Below, one piece after another: positions 1-7,795 of a stretch of 10,672 nucleotides of DNA. Source of the DNA: DAOMOD01 sp964526035 (GTDB lineage: Bacteria; Pseudomonadota; Gammaproteobacteria; Xanthomonadales; BPKI01). The notes beneath the pieces are model-generated. The model had not been told where the DNA came from and did no database searches. It worked only from the letters and a program-made list of their open reading frames with translations. Position 1 is the first letter of the stretch. Each line of letters begins with the position of its first letter. The translations under genes were made by a program, and so were the position numbers. The stretch lies in contig CAZGKE010000120.1 in NCBI GenBank assembly GCA_964526035.1, forward strand, positions 1 through 10,672, read 5' to 3'.

Positions 1-105
1 CGCCTGGCGCCTCGTCCACGACCAGAACACCCGAATACCGGCTCAGTGATCATTCGTGTTCCTCGCCGGGCGCGCGGTCTCGCTCGGTGCGGCCGCGGCC
101 ATCGT

Positions 106-127
106 CGACTGCCTGGGTGAACAGTCG
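106..127 (-). terminator. Weak hairpin downstream of the cytochrome gene
   Basis: A perfect 6-bp inverted repeat, CGACTG (106-111) and CAGTCG (122-127), with a 10-nt loop, begins 6 nt beyond the cytochrome stop codon in the direction of transcription. There is no T tract after it, so it may only be a 3'-end stabilising hairpin or chance. Confidence 0.25.
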
Positions 128-133
128 CGCTCC

Positions 134-967
134 TCAGAACTGGTCGAGGTAGCGTTTCAGCACGCTCACTTCCTCGGGGTGCAAAGCCACGAAGCGATCC
201 CGCGCAACGCCGCTCATCAGGCCGGTGGCGCTTTCGGCACCCGCCTTGGTGATCCCCTCGCGCAGCAGTCTGTCGAATTCCTCCGTGCTGTACGCCTTGG
301 CAATCTGCAGACTCGGCGAGCCTTCCTCCGGGTAACCGAGCAGATCCAGGCCGTGGCACTCGCCACATACCACCTGAGCAAGGTGCCGACCGCGGTCGGT
401 AGTATTGCGGTCGGCGAGTACATCGGCCGATTCCGGAGGATCGGCGCGCAGCGGCTCCAGGTCGAGTTCCCCGGTCGCCATGCCCAGGCGCGCGAGCGGG
501 CTGTACCAGGAGCCGGGCGGCTTCGCCTCGACTCTCGGAACGCTGCGAACGTAGGCGATCACGTCCGCCAGCTGGTCGTCGCGGAGGCGCTGGAAGGCTT
601 TGTTCGGCATCCCCACGGCAAGTCGCCCGTCGACCTTTGCGCCGGTGCGGAAAAGACGCTGGAATGCCGCGTCGTCATAGCGCTCGCGCGCCTCGGTGAG
701 GTTGCTGGCGACAAGCTGCGCCGTGTAGGGGATGTGCGCGAAAACCTGCCCGGCCAGCGTCTTCGTGTGGCAGCCACTGCACCCCAGCACACGCGCCAGG
801 CGCTGGCCTTCCTGTGCATCGCCGGGAGGCAGTGCAGGCAACGACGGTCCCGCTTCCACCCGCATCAGGCGCTCGGTATGGAAATGCAGCCCTGCCAAGG
901 CCAGCACCAGGGCGAAAGCAATGGCGGCCGAGACTCGGATCAATATCCGGATCCATCGTCGAGACAT
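134..967 (-). CDS. Membrane-anchored diheme cytochrome c
   Basis: Predicted periplasmic electron-transfer protein of 277 residues with two c-type heme sites. Seen, numbered from MSRRW: an N-terminal anchor or uncleaved signal with basic residues 2-11 and a hydrophobic stretch at about 12-28; CSGCH at 63-67 and CGECH at 201-205, each the CxxCH heme attachment motif; candidate distal methionines M120 (in VGMPNKAF) and M251 (in GLMSG). Each half thus looks like one cytochrome c domain. Start choice: a GAGGG box (complement of 975-979) lies 7 nt before the ATG at 967 but only 1 nt before the ATG at 973, so 967 is preferred. Such diheme proteins often serve as electron acceptors of periplasmic dehydrogenases (family knowledge), but no dehydrogenase or oxidase gene is adjacent here, so the partner is unknown. 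It stands alone, 116 bp downstream of the ABC permease on the same strand. Confidence 0.9.
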   Translation of the reverse strand: MSRRWIRILIRVSAAIAFALVLALAGLHFHTERLMRVEAGPSLPALPPGDAQEGQRLARVLGCSGCHTKTLAGQVFAHIPYTAQLVASNLTEARERYDDAAFQRLFRTGAKVDGRLAVGMPNKAFQRLRDDQLADVIAYVRSVPRVEAKPPGSWYSPLARLGMATGELDLEPLRADPPESADVLADRNTTDRGRHLAQVVCGECHGLDLLGYPEEGSPSLQIAKAYSTEEFDRLLREGITKAGAESATGLMSGVARDRFVALHPEEVSVLKRYLDQF

Positions 968-1083
968 CGTCATGCCCTCGCGTTTGCACTAACCCCTGAT
1001 ACGCAGGATCGGCACGCAACGGGCCATGCGGCAACCAATCGCGCCTTGGGCTGCCGTCAGTTCGGCGCCGGTCAGCAACGGGT

Positions 1084-1889
1084 TCAGCGTTCGCGCCGGT
1101 ACATGTGCATGGCGACCGGCGCAAAAACCGCGGTGATCAGCGCCGATGCCGCCAGCACCCGGAGCACGTCGGCTGCAACCACACCGCCGTGCATCAGCCC
1201 GCGTGAAGCGCTGGCCAGGTGGGTCACCGGGTTCAGCCCGACGATCGTCTGCAGCCAGCCCGGCATGGTGGCGGGATCGACGAAGATGTTGCTGACGAAG
1301 GTCAGCGGAAACAGCACCAGAAAACTCGAAGTCATCACGGACTCCGGCGAGCGAACCAGCATGCCGATGATGATCCACGGCCACGACAGCGCCGAGGCGA
1401 ACACCAGCATCAGCGCCACGGCAAGCACGACGCCGAGCGCACCCGCCTCGGGGCGAAAACCCAGCACCAGGCCGACGCTGACGACCACCACTGCAGCGAG
1501 TCCATAACGCGCGAGGTCGCCGACGAGGGCGCCGACGATGGGCGCAGGCTGCCATATCGGCAGCGAGCGGAAACGATCGTACAGACCCTTGTCGATGTCG
1601 CTGTTGATGCCGACGCCGGTGTACACGGTGAGAAACACCATGGTCTGCACCACGATGCCCGGGATCAGGAACTGCAGGTAGGCCTCGGTGGAGCCGGCCA
1701 GCGCGCCGCCGAACAGGTAGGTGAACAGCACCGTCATCATGATCGGGAACACGGTGACGTCGAACAGCTGGAACGGCACGTGCTTGATCTTCAGCATGGC
1801 GCGCCAGGCGAGCGTCAACGAAGCCGACAGCCCGCCCGGCGGCGGCGGGCGCGTCGTGCTCGACAGCACCGCGCGGATATCCTGACCGC

Positions 1890-1893
<4 letters not shown>
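1084..1893 (-). CDS. ABC-2 type transporter permease (DrrB-like)
   Basis: Inner-membrane permease of a two-gene ABC exporter, 269 residues, the usual size for the DrrB-like ABC-2 family. Seen: a hydrophilic N-terminus, then about six hydrophobic segments near residues 44-64, 74-97, 118-146, 151-178, 188-206 and 243-263. After the second segment comes DKGLYDRFRSLP (101-112), matching the cytoplasmic coupling motif of DrrB-type permeases. A short basic tail (YRRER) ends the protein. The start is well supported: AAGGAG (complement of 1901-1906) lies 7 nt before the ATG, and that ATG overlaps the stop of the ATPase gene as ATGA, so the two are translationally coupled. The family exports drugs, antibiotics or lipids; the substrate cannot be read from the sequence. 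The 116 bp downstream hold only an imperfect stem (1029-1056) without a T tract. Confidence 0.93.
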
Positions 1894-2852
<959 letters not shown>

Positions 2853-2948
2853 GAATGCATCCCTATCGCGGCGCGCCATGTTAGCCGCTTGCAATGACAC
2901 TCCGCCTCTGCCCCAAGCCAGCGCAGATCCCGAACCTTGCTTCGACAA

Positions 2949-2978
2949 CCCGGGGATCGTGCGAACGCGATCCCCGGG
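2949..2978 (-). terminator. GC-rich hairpin, probable terminator of the DUF11 gene
   Basis: Perfect 11-bp inverted repeat: CCCGGGGATCG (2949-2959) and CGATCCCCGGG (2968-2978), with an 8-nt loop. It begins 7 nt past the stop codon of the DUF11 protein gene on the minus strand. The trailing sequence on that strand starts TTGTCG, a poor T tract, so termination may be inefficient or Rho-assisted. It lies between that gene and the same-strand ABC operon, which implies a separate promoter for the operon in roughly 2853-2948; no convincing -35/-10 pair was found there. Confidence 0.65.
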
Positions 2979-2985
2979 ACGTTGC

Positions 2986-4311
2986 TCAGCCGGTACGTCG
3001 CGCCAGCAGCACCATGCCGATCCCGCCGAACAGGAGCAGCATCAGGAGCAGCCCTGTTCCGCGAATCGCCGGCACTGGCTGCGCGTCCGGAATTCCACCG
3101 CCGGCCACGATGTTGGTCGTCACGGAGCCGGTATCGTTGGCACCGTTGGGATCGTCCTCATTGGCTTGCGCCGTGGCGCTGTTGATTGCGGTGCCCAGAG
3201 CATTCGCCGTGACCACGATATCGCAGGCCGCGGTGGCAGAGACGCCGAGCGCGCCGACGTTCCAGGTGACGGTGCCGCCCGCTTCGGTCGCACCGCAGTT
3301 GTTGGACTGGTAGCTCACTTGCGCAGGCAAGGTGTCGGTCACCACAACACCTGTTGCCGGGTCGGGACCTGCGTTGCTCACCTCCAGCGCATAGGTGATG
3401 CTGGTGCCAAGCGTGGCTTCGCCTACGGGCGTTGCAGTCTTCGTCAGGGACAGATCTGCCGAAGGCGGCGCACCAGAAGGCACGAACGCGAGCCCGCTGA
3501 TTGCGGCGAAACTGGTCTCGCCGACCAATGTGGGGACGGCCGTTTGCGCGTCCAGCACGTAGAGTCCGGCGGACGTGACACCGTGAGGGTCGACATTCAA
3601 GTCCTTGGGATTGCTGATCTGCGCGTCGGCCGCATAGAGAAGACCGTCAGGCCCGAAGGTGAGGCCACCCAGTCTGCGGCCGGTGTCGCCGATTGCGGTC
3701 GTCTGCGCGTTCGTGGGATCGATGGTGAAAAGTGTGTCGGTGGCCTGGCCCTCCGGGTTTGCTGCCGGCTCGCCGATTCCGTAAAGGATGCCATCGACCG
3801 CGTCCCAAGCCAGGCCCCGCACCGGCGAGAAGGCCAGTTCACCGATGGTCGTGAGCTGGCCGTCGGCCTGATTGACCGTGACCAGGAAGGTGGGCGGTGC
3901 ACCCTTGCCCCCCTTGGCGTCCGGGCCGAAGAAGCTCCCGTAAAGCGTGCCGCCGACGAAGGCCAGGCCGTTGACCGCCCCGAAGGTATGCTGGCCGACC
4001 AGCGTCTCGGATCCGCTATCCGGATCAATCAGTATGACGTTGCTGGTGCCCGCTCCGGTCGTGCCAAACAGCGTCCCGTCCGCGCGGAAATCGATCGCCG
4101 TGACCGGGCCCAATGAATTGAGCGCAAAGCGGAAGCTGCCGGCGCCGGTGTCGGGGTCGATCTCGATCAGCGCGGCACCGATGCTTCCGGTGCTGGCCAG
4201 CAGATCGCCTGGCTCCACTGGCGGCGGTGCTCCGGCGGGCAACGACGACGAAACCGCAAGAAGCATTCCCAGAACGATGGCGTGTTCGGCACGCCTGCGC
4301 GTGAAGTGCAT
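2986..4311 (-). CDS. Secreted propeller-like/DUF11 protein with IPTL-CTERM-like anchor
   Basis: Exported surface protein of 441 residues, function unknown. Order of parts seen: a signal peptide (basic MHFTRRR, hydrophobic 11-23, cleavage probably near SLPAGA 24-29); residues about 36-280 with repeated units such as LIEIDPDTG (48-56), LIDPDSGS (94-101), FTIDPTNAQ (195-203), GLAF (115-118, 273-276) and LYG/LYA strands, resembling a beta-propeller of NHL/PQQ style without catalytic residues; a DUF11 domain at about 284-400, with ADLSLTK, VVVTDTLP, NNCG, VTWNVG and DPNGANDTG; then PVPA (412-415), one transmembrane helix (418-436) and a final ARRTG. That ending matches the layout of IPTL-CTERM-type sorting signals, though the IPTLSEWG core is degenerate. 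The start is chosen by GGAG (complement of 4321-4324) 9 nt before the ATG and by the signal peptide. It is transcribed divergently from the serine hydrolase gene. Confidence 0.85.
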   Translation of the reverse strand: MHFTRRRAEHAIVLGMLLAVSSSLPAGAPPPVEPGDLLASTGSIGAALIEIDPDTGAGSFRFALNSLGPVTAIDFRADGTLFGTTGAGTSNVILIDPDSGSETLVGQHTFGAVNGLAFVGGTLYGSFFGPDAKGGKGAPPTFLVTVNQADGQLTTIGELAFSPVRGLAWDAVDGILYGIGEPAANPEGQATDTLFTIDPTNAQTTAIGDTGRRLGGLTFGPDGLLYAADAQISNPKDLNVDPHGVTSAGLYVLDAQTAVPTLVGETSFAAISGLAFVPSGAPPSADLSLTKTATPVGEATLGTSITYALEVSNAGPDPATGVVVTDTLPAQVSYQSNNCGATEAGGTVTWNVGALGVSATAACDIVVTANALGTAINSATAQANEDDPNGANDTGSVTTNIVAGGGIPDAQPVPAIRGTGLLLMLLLFGGIGMVLLARRTG

Positions 4312-4349
4312 AGTCCTTTTCTCCAGATGAGTTGAGGCAGCTCGGCGAA

Positions 4350-4389
4350 AGTGTACGCGCGATGAACGAATGACGCGTGACTGTACACT
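4350..4389. promoter_or_regulatory. Spaced dyad in divergent intergenic region
   Basis: AGTGTAC (4350-4356) and GTACACT (4383-4389) form a perfect 7-bp inverted repeat with 26 nt between. ACGCG (4355-4359) and CGCGT (4374-4378) form a nested second pair. Each outer arm reads TACACT outward, towards one of the two divergent genes: a 4/6 match to the sigma70 -10 hexamer. No good -35 is found at 16-18 nt. It could be a paired operator or two weak back-to-back promoters. Confidence 0.35.
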
Positions 4390-4424
4390 GCGCTCGCGCG
4401 ACCGTAACGTCCCGTACCACTCAC

Positions 4425-4444
4425 CGGACATTCCGGCATGTCCG
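4425..4444. promoter_or_regulatory. 20-bp palindrome, candidate operator
   Basis: CGGACAT (4425-4431) and ATGTCCG (4438-4444) are a perfect 7-bp inverted repeat with a 6-nt centre (TCCGGC). It lies about midway between the two divergent starts (4311 and 4542). The size and symmetry suit a dimeric transcription factor, but no regulator gene is in the window and no known consensus is recognised. Confidence 0.35.
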
Positions 4445-4487
4445 ACAAGCGCCAGGCATTGCCCATCAGTGACCGCTACACTCTGTC

Positions 4488-4513
4488 GATCGCGCGAACC
4501 GGCATTCGCGATC
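4488..4513 (+). promoter_or_regulatory. Leader hairpin ahead of the serine hydrolase gene
   Basis: GATCGCG (4488-4494) and CGCGATC (4507-4513) form a perfect 7-bp inverted repeat with a 12-nt loop, ending 14 nt before the ribosome binding site. An alternative stem, TTCGC (4505-4509) with GCGAA (4521-4525), is mutually exclusive with it. If transcribed it could affect translation, but it may be chance in GC-rich DNA. Confidence 0.25.
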
Positions 4514-4527
4514 AGCCGCGGCGAAAC

Positions 4528-4533
4528 AAGGGA
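4528..4533 (+). promoter_or_regulatory. Ribosome binding site that fixes a TTG start
   Basis: AAGGGA with 8 nt to the TTG at 4542. It is the only good Shine-Dalgarno match near the start of the serine hydrolase gene, and it makes the signal peptide begin exactly at MNPAIR. Confidence 0.6.
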
Positions 4534-4541
4534 ACGACACG

Positions 4542-5573
4542 TTGAATCCGGCAATCCGCCTGCTGCTCTTCTCCGTACTCCTTTTGCCGACCTCGGGCGC
4601 GGCCGACGAGATGGTTGCCCTCGCCAGCGAAATCGCCGCCGGCACGCATGACCGTATCGAGGGTGTGGTGGTCCTGCAGCGCGGCGAGCTGCGTGCCGAA
4701 GGGTTTCAAAAGAGCCTCAAGCGCTCGGGTCTCGACATCCGTTCCGTCACCAAATCAGTCACCGCGCTCCTGGTCGGCATTGCCGTGGACCACGGCTTGA
4801 TCGAGTCCCTGGAAACGCCGGCGATCGAACTGCTGCCCGAATACTCCACCCGGCTTGCAGACGATCCGCGCAAGGCGCGGATCCGCATCGTCGATCTGCT
4901 CACCATGCGCAGCGGTCTGGACTGCAACGACTGGGATCGGGAATCACCCGGCCACGAGGACCGCATGTACCGCAAGCGCGACTGGCTCGACTTCTGGGCC
5001 AGCACGCCGATGCGCGAAGAGCCCGGAACGCGCTTCTCCTACTGCACCGGCAACGTGATCGCCCTGGGTCGCATCCTTGCCAACGTCAGCGGTCAGTCGG
5101 CGAGCGAATTCGCAACGACGCATCTGTTCGAACCACTCGGGATATCCGATACGCGCTGGGAGACCTGGAACCGCGGTCGCGACACCGATACCGGCGGCCA
5201 CCTGCATATCCATCCGCGCTCGCTGGCACGCATCGGTCGTCTGGTCCTGGATCGTGGCCTGGCGGATGGCCGCACCGTGGTGAGCGCTGCATGGATCGAC
5301 GCGATGACCACAGGGCACACCGACATTCCCGACCGTCCTCAGCGCTACGGCTACCTCTGGTGGGTGCACGCGACTTCAGGGCCCAAGCTCCCGAAAACCC
5401 GTCTGTGGATGGCCTGGGGCAACGGCGGAAATTACCTGGTGGTGATGCCGGAGCTGGATGCGGTGGTGGCGTTCGCAGGTCGGCGCTACAACCGTCCGGA
5501 CGCAAGCGAGCCACTGAACTGGCTCGGCCTCAGGCTTCTGCCGGCCCTCGGCGAAGCGCTGCAGTCTCCCTGA
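4542..5573 (+). CDS. Secreted serine hydrolase, beta-lactamase/NylB fold
   Basis: Predicted periplasmic or secreted serine hydrolase of 343 residues in the class C beta-lactamase/penicillin-binding fold (Pfam Beta-lactamase family). Seen: a signal peptide at 1 to about 21 (MNPAIRLLLFSVLLLP, cleavage near SGAA-DE); SVTK at 68-71, the SxxK motif with nucleophile Ser68 and base Lys71; LLTMRSGLD (119-127), the usual loop after helix 2; FSYCTGN at 165-171 with Tyr167 in the YxN-like position; and WGNGGN at 292-297 in place of the KTG-like third motif, followed by VVMPELDAVVAF. The YCTGN and GNGG variants are typical of NylB/esterase-like members rather than true beta-lactamases (family knowledge). 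The substrate is therefore unknown: an esterase, amidase or D-amino-acid peptidase is possible. The start codon is TTG, chosen by its ribosome binding site and by the signal peptide. Confidence 0.9.
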   Translation: MNPAIRLLLFSVLLLPTSGAADEMVALASEIAAGTHDRIEGVVVLQRGELRAEGFQKSLKRSGLDIRSVTKSVTALLVGIAVDHGLIESLETPAIELLPEYSTRLADDPRKARIRIVDLLTMRSGLDCNDWDRESPGHEDRMYRKRDWLDFWASTPMREEPGTRFSYCTGNVIALGRILANVSGQSASEFATTHLFEPLGISDTRWETWNRGRDTDTGGHLHIHPRSLARIGRLVLDRGLADGRTVVSAAWIDAMTTGHTDIPDRPQRYGYLWWVHATSGPKLPKTRLWMAWGNGGNYLVVMPELDAVVAFAGRRYNRPDASEPLNWLGLRLLPALGEALQSP

Positions 5574-5615
5574 CGCGCGGCCGCCACCACTGTCGCTCAT
5601 GTTGATGACGGCGCG

Positions 5616-5621
5616 TATGCT
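5616..5621 (+). promoter_or_regulatory. Possible -10 element of a leaderless transcript
   Basis: TATGCT ends 6 nt before the ATG at 5628, and no Shine-Dalgarno sequence precedes that ATG. This geometry fits a -10 box with the transcript starting at or next to the start codon. No convincing -35 is seen (TGTCGC at 5591-5596 is poor), so the call is tentative. Confidence 0.25.
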
Positions 5622-5627
5622 TCGCGC

Positions 5628-6926
5628 ATGATTCGAAGTCACTGGGCAAGTCGCGCGATGTTCCTAGGCGCATGCGCGGCAAGCGCGCCGGTTGCCTCGC
5701 GCTTGCCCGTGCAGGCGCCACCTTTGCCGCCCCCGGATTCCGGCGAATACACCATCGTCCACGTCGATACCGCCCAGGCGCTGGCCAATGCCTGCTGGAA
5801 CCTCACCAACAACCGCGCGATCGTGATTGCGCCCGGCGTTTACGACCTCTCGTCAGTGAGCTTTCCGAACGGCGTCGACGGCCGGCTCACGGTCGGCCGC
5901 TTCGGCGCCACGCCGATCGGCAACGTCCAGATCCGCGGCGCCACCGACGACCCGACCGACGTCGTCCTGCACGGGGCCGGCATGTTGAACCCGGTGGTCC
6001 CCTACGGGTTCCATCTGTTTACCGCACACGATGTCACCATTGCCAACCTGTCGGTTGGCGAGGTCTACTACCACGCGATCGGCATCGACGGCCCGCAGGG
6101 CGCAAACAACGTGCGCCTCTACAACATCCGCGCCTTCGACGCCGGCCAGCAGATCATCAAGGGTTCGGGAGCCGGTGCCGACGACGTCACCGTCGAGTAT
6201 GCCGAGGTCTTCTACACGGTCGGCGCCATCGTGCATCCTGAAGGCAGTCCGCCCAACACCTGTTACACCAACGGCATCGACGTCACCGGCGGGGACCGCT
6301 GGGTCATCCGCGACAGCCTGATCGAACGTATCCGCTGCCAGAATGACGCCATGGCCGGGCCCGCCATCCTGATCTGGCAGGGCGCCAGCGACAGCGTCAT
6401 AGAACGCAACACCATCCTCGACTCCTCGCGCGGTATTTCACTGGGCCTGGTCGGCGCCAGCGACCACTTTGGCGGCGTCATCCGCAACAATCGCATCCGC
6501 TGGAATCCCGCGGCCAGCTACGCGGTCGACGTGCCGATCTACACGACCGCGCCCGACGCCCGAATCCTCCACAACAGTGCGCTGACCCGCGGTCGTTACG
6601 ACAACGCCATCGAAGTGCGCTTCGCTGGCGCCACCAACGTGGAAGTCGCGCGCAACCTGACCGACGCCGCCATCCAGCCCCGCAATGGCGCGGTGCCGAT
6701 ACTGGCCGACAATGAAACGGGCGCGCAGACCGGCTGGTTCGAGAACGATGCGGAGGGCGATCTGCGACTCACCGAGAGCGCGAAGGCCGCGATCGCCCAG
6801 GTGCCACGCCGCGCCGACGCCGCGGACGATTTTGACGCCATCCCCCGCCATGCTCTGCCGCTGTTCACCGCGCTGGGCGCGCACGAGTTTGCGCCGGAGC
6901 GCGTTTTCATGGATGGGTTCGAATAG
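5628..6926 (+). CDS. Secreted right-handed beta-helix protein with FMDGFE tail
   Basis: Exported protein of 432 residues with a pectate-lyase-like parallel beta-helix architecture. Seen: a short signal sequence (MIRSHWASRAMFLGACAASA) followed by a Pro-rich stretch; VDTAQALANACWNLTNNRA, a typical cap before the helix; then from about residue 60 to 350 repeated short strands of the PbH1 kind, such as NVQIRGAT, DVTIANLSV, NVRLYNIRAF, DVTVEYAEVF, WVIRDSLIERI, SVIERNTI, GVIRNNRI and NVEVARNLT; then GDLRLTESAKAAI, the usual closing unit of such proteins. The protein ends ALGAHEFAPERVFMDGFE. Members bind or cleave polysaccharides, but no catalytic set is recognised, so enzyme activity is not claimed. 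LGAC at 13-16 resembles a lipobox but follows only four hydrophobic residues. The start is uncertain because no ribosome binding site is visible; ATG 5658 is an alternative that would lose the basic n-region. Confidence 0.8.
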   Translation: MIRSHWASRAMFLGACAASAPVASRLPVQAPPLPPPDSGEYTIVHVDTAQALANACWNLTNNRAIVIAPGVYDLSSVSFPNGVDGRLTVGRFGATPIGNVQIRGATDDPTDVVLHGAGMLNPVVPYGFHLFTAHDVTIANLSVGEVYYHAIGIDGPQGANNVRLYNIRAFDAGQQIIKGSGAGADDVTVEYAEVFYTVGAIVHPEGSPPNTCYTNGIDVTGGDRWVIRDSLIERIRCQNDAMAGPAILIWQGASDSVIERNTILDSSRGISLGLVGASDHFGGVIRNNRIRWNPAASYAVDVPIYTTAPDARILHNSALTRGRYDNAIEVRFAGATNVEVARNLTDAAIQPRNGAVPILADNETGAQTGWFENDAEGDLRLTESAKAAIAQVPRRADAADDFDAIPRHALPLFTALGAHEFAPERVFMDGFE

Positions 6927-6940
6927 GTGCGCCGAATCCA

Positions 6941-6968
6941 CGGGTCGCCGGTACAGACGTGCGACCCG
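6941..6968 (+). terminator. Hairpin downstream of the beta-helix gene
   Basis: Perfect 8-bp inverted repeat CGGGTCGC (6941-6948) and GCGACCCG (6961-6968), with a 12-nt loop, starting 14 nt after the stop codon. No T tract follows, so a Rho-independent terminator is not certain; it may be a 3'-end stabilising structure. It overlaps the upstream GTG (6959) of the next frame, an argument against that start. Confidence 0.45.
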
Positions 6969-7039
6969 CAAGCGCAGGCAAGAATGGCGACATCGGATCA
7001 ACACAGCCTCGGCCCCATGTCCTTTCAGGCATCAACCGC

Positions 7040-7795
7040 GTGAACCCCAGCAGTTTTCACCTGACCGACGAGCCGCGACGCTGGCACCAAGCCTGGCCCG
7101 ACGCGCTTGCCTTCCTGATTGGACTCGGCATGGCCTGGCAGTTCGAGTGGCGCGTTGCCGACCTGGTGTGGGTGCTCTGGCTGTCCAGCCTGCTGGTGGG
7201 CTATGCGCTGATCCTGTGGAGCATATTCGGACTGTCACGCATCGTCATCGCGCACGTTCCGGCCAACGTGACGGACAGGGACACCGAAAAGCCGACCCTG
7301 TCACTGTCGAGCCTGCTGATCCTCGGAGCGGTGGCGCTGTTCATGGTGGCATTCTTCACCGTGCATTTCGGCGGCTTCCACTTTGTCCACTCGGTGTTCC
7401 TGAACCAGTTCTTCCCGGTCCACCAAGGCGTCGAAGCCTCCGGCATCATTCCCGCTCCAGGCATCTACTTCGAGGTCTTCGAGCGCTATGTCTGGTTCCT
7501 CCCTCTGGCCTTCGTGGCCGAGCGCGCGACCTTTGTGCAGATCGGCGCGAGCGCGCGTGCAATGGGCGAGTCGCGGGTGGACGCAATTCCCGGGGACAAA
7601 TCCAAAGCGGCCTACAGGAAGAAGTTCGGTTTCCTTTCCATCCCGTACAGGGGCGTCGTTCGGATGCACGTGCTCATCTTCTTCTTTGCCGGCGCCGCGG
7701 CAATGAACCTCGACCACTTCGCCATTTACGCTGTCGTTTACGCGGTGTACTTCTTCCCATGGTCGCTGGTGCACGGACAGCGAGACTCGGCATGA
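7040..7795 (+). CDS. Polytopic membrane protein, DUF6498-like
   Basis: Integral membrane protein of 251 residues from the GTG at 7040; function unknown. Seen: hydrophobic segments near residues 22-35, 40-66, 90-108, around 148-165, and two near the C-terminus (HVLIFFFAGAAA and FAIYAVVYAVYFFPW). A His/aromatic-rich motif, VHFGGFHFVHSVFLNQFFP (108-126), and a later RMH before the fifth segment resemble the conserved features of the DUF6498 family; this match is from memory. Start choice: the frame is open back to a GTG at 6959, but that adds 27 polar residues overlapping the hairpin at 6941-6968; at 7040 only a weak AGG lies upstream, so the start is uncertain. The stop overlaps an ATG (ATGATG), but the 31-codon frame that follows it is not convincing. 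No functional link to neighbours is evident. Confidence 0.7.
   Translation: MNPSSFHLTDEPRRWHQAWPDALAFLIGLGMAWQFEWRVADLVWVLWLSSLLVGYALILWSIFGLSRIVIAHVPANVTDRDTEKPTLSLSSLLILGAVALFMVAFFTVHFGGFHFVHSVFLNQFFPVHQGVEASGIIPAPGIYFEVFERYVWFLPLAFVAERATFVQIGASARAMGESRVDAIPGDKSKAAYRKKFGFLSIPYRGVVRMHVLIFFFAGAAAMNLDHFAIYAVVYAVYFFPWSLVHGQRDSA

Noticed and set aside
1..133. Possible tail of a gene entering from the left: plus frame 2-49 ends in TGA with high third-position GC; a minus frame reads VLVVDE like a response-regulator start
   Set aside because: Only about 15 codons are visible in either reading, they conflict with each other, and neither can be supported; nothing else is seen here besides the weak hairpin.
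1029..1056. Imperfect stem downstream of the permease gene
   Set aside because: Stems of 5 and 4 bp with an internal loop and no T tract; too weak to call a terminator.
56..1507. 483-codon plus-strand open frame
   Set aside because: It lies antisense to the cytochrome c gene and permease, has no recognisable domain, and is rich in Arg/Gln/His/Ala as expected for the antisense of GC-rich genes.
5664..5681. Lipobox LGAC in the beta-helix protein
   Set aside because: Only four hydrophobic residues separate it from Arg9, too short for a lipoprotein h-region; ordinary signal peptidase I processing is more likely.
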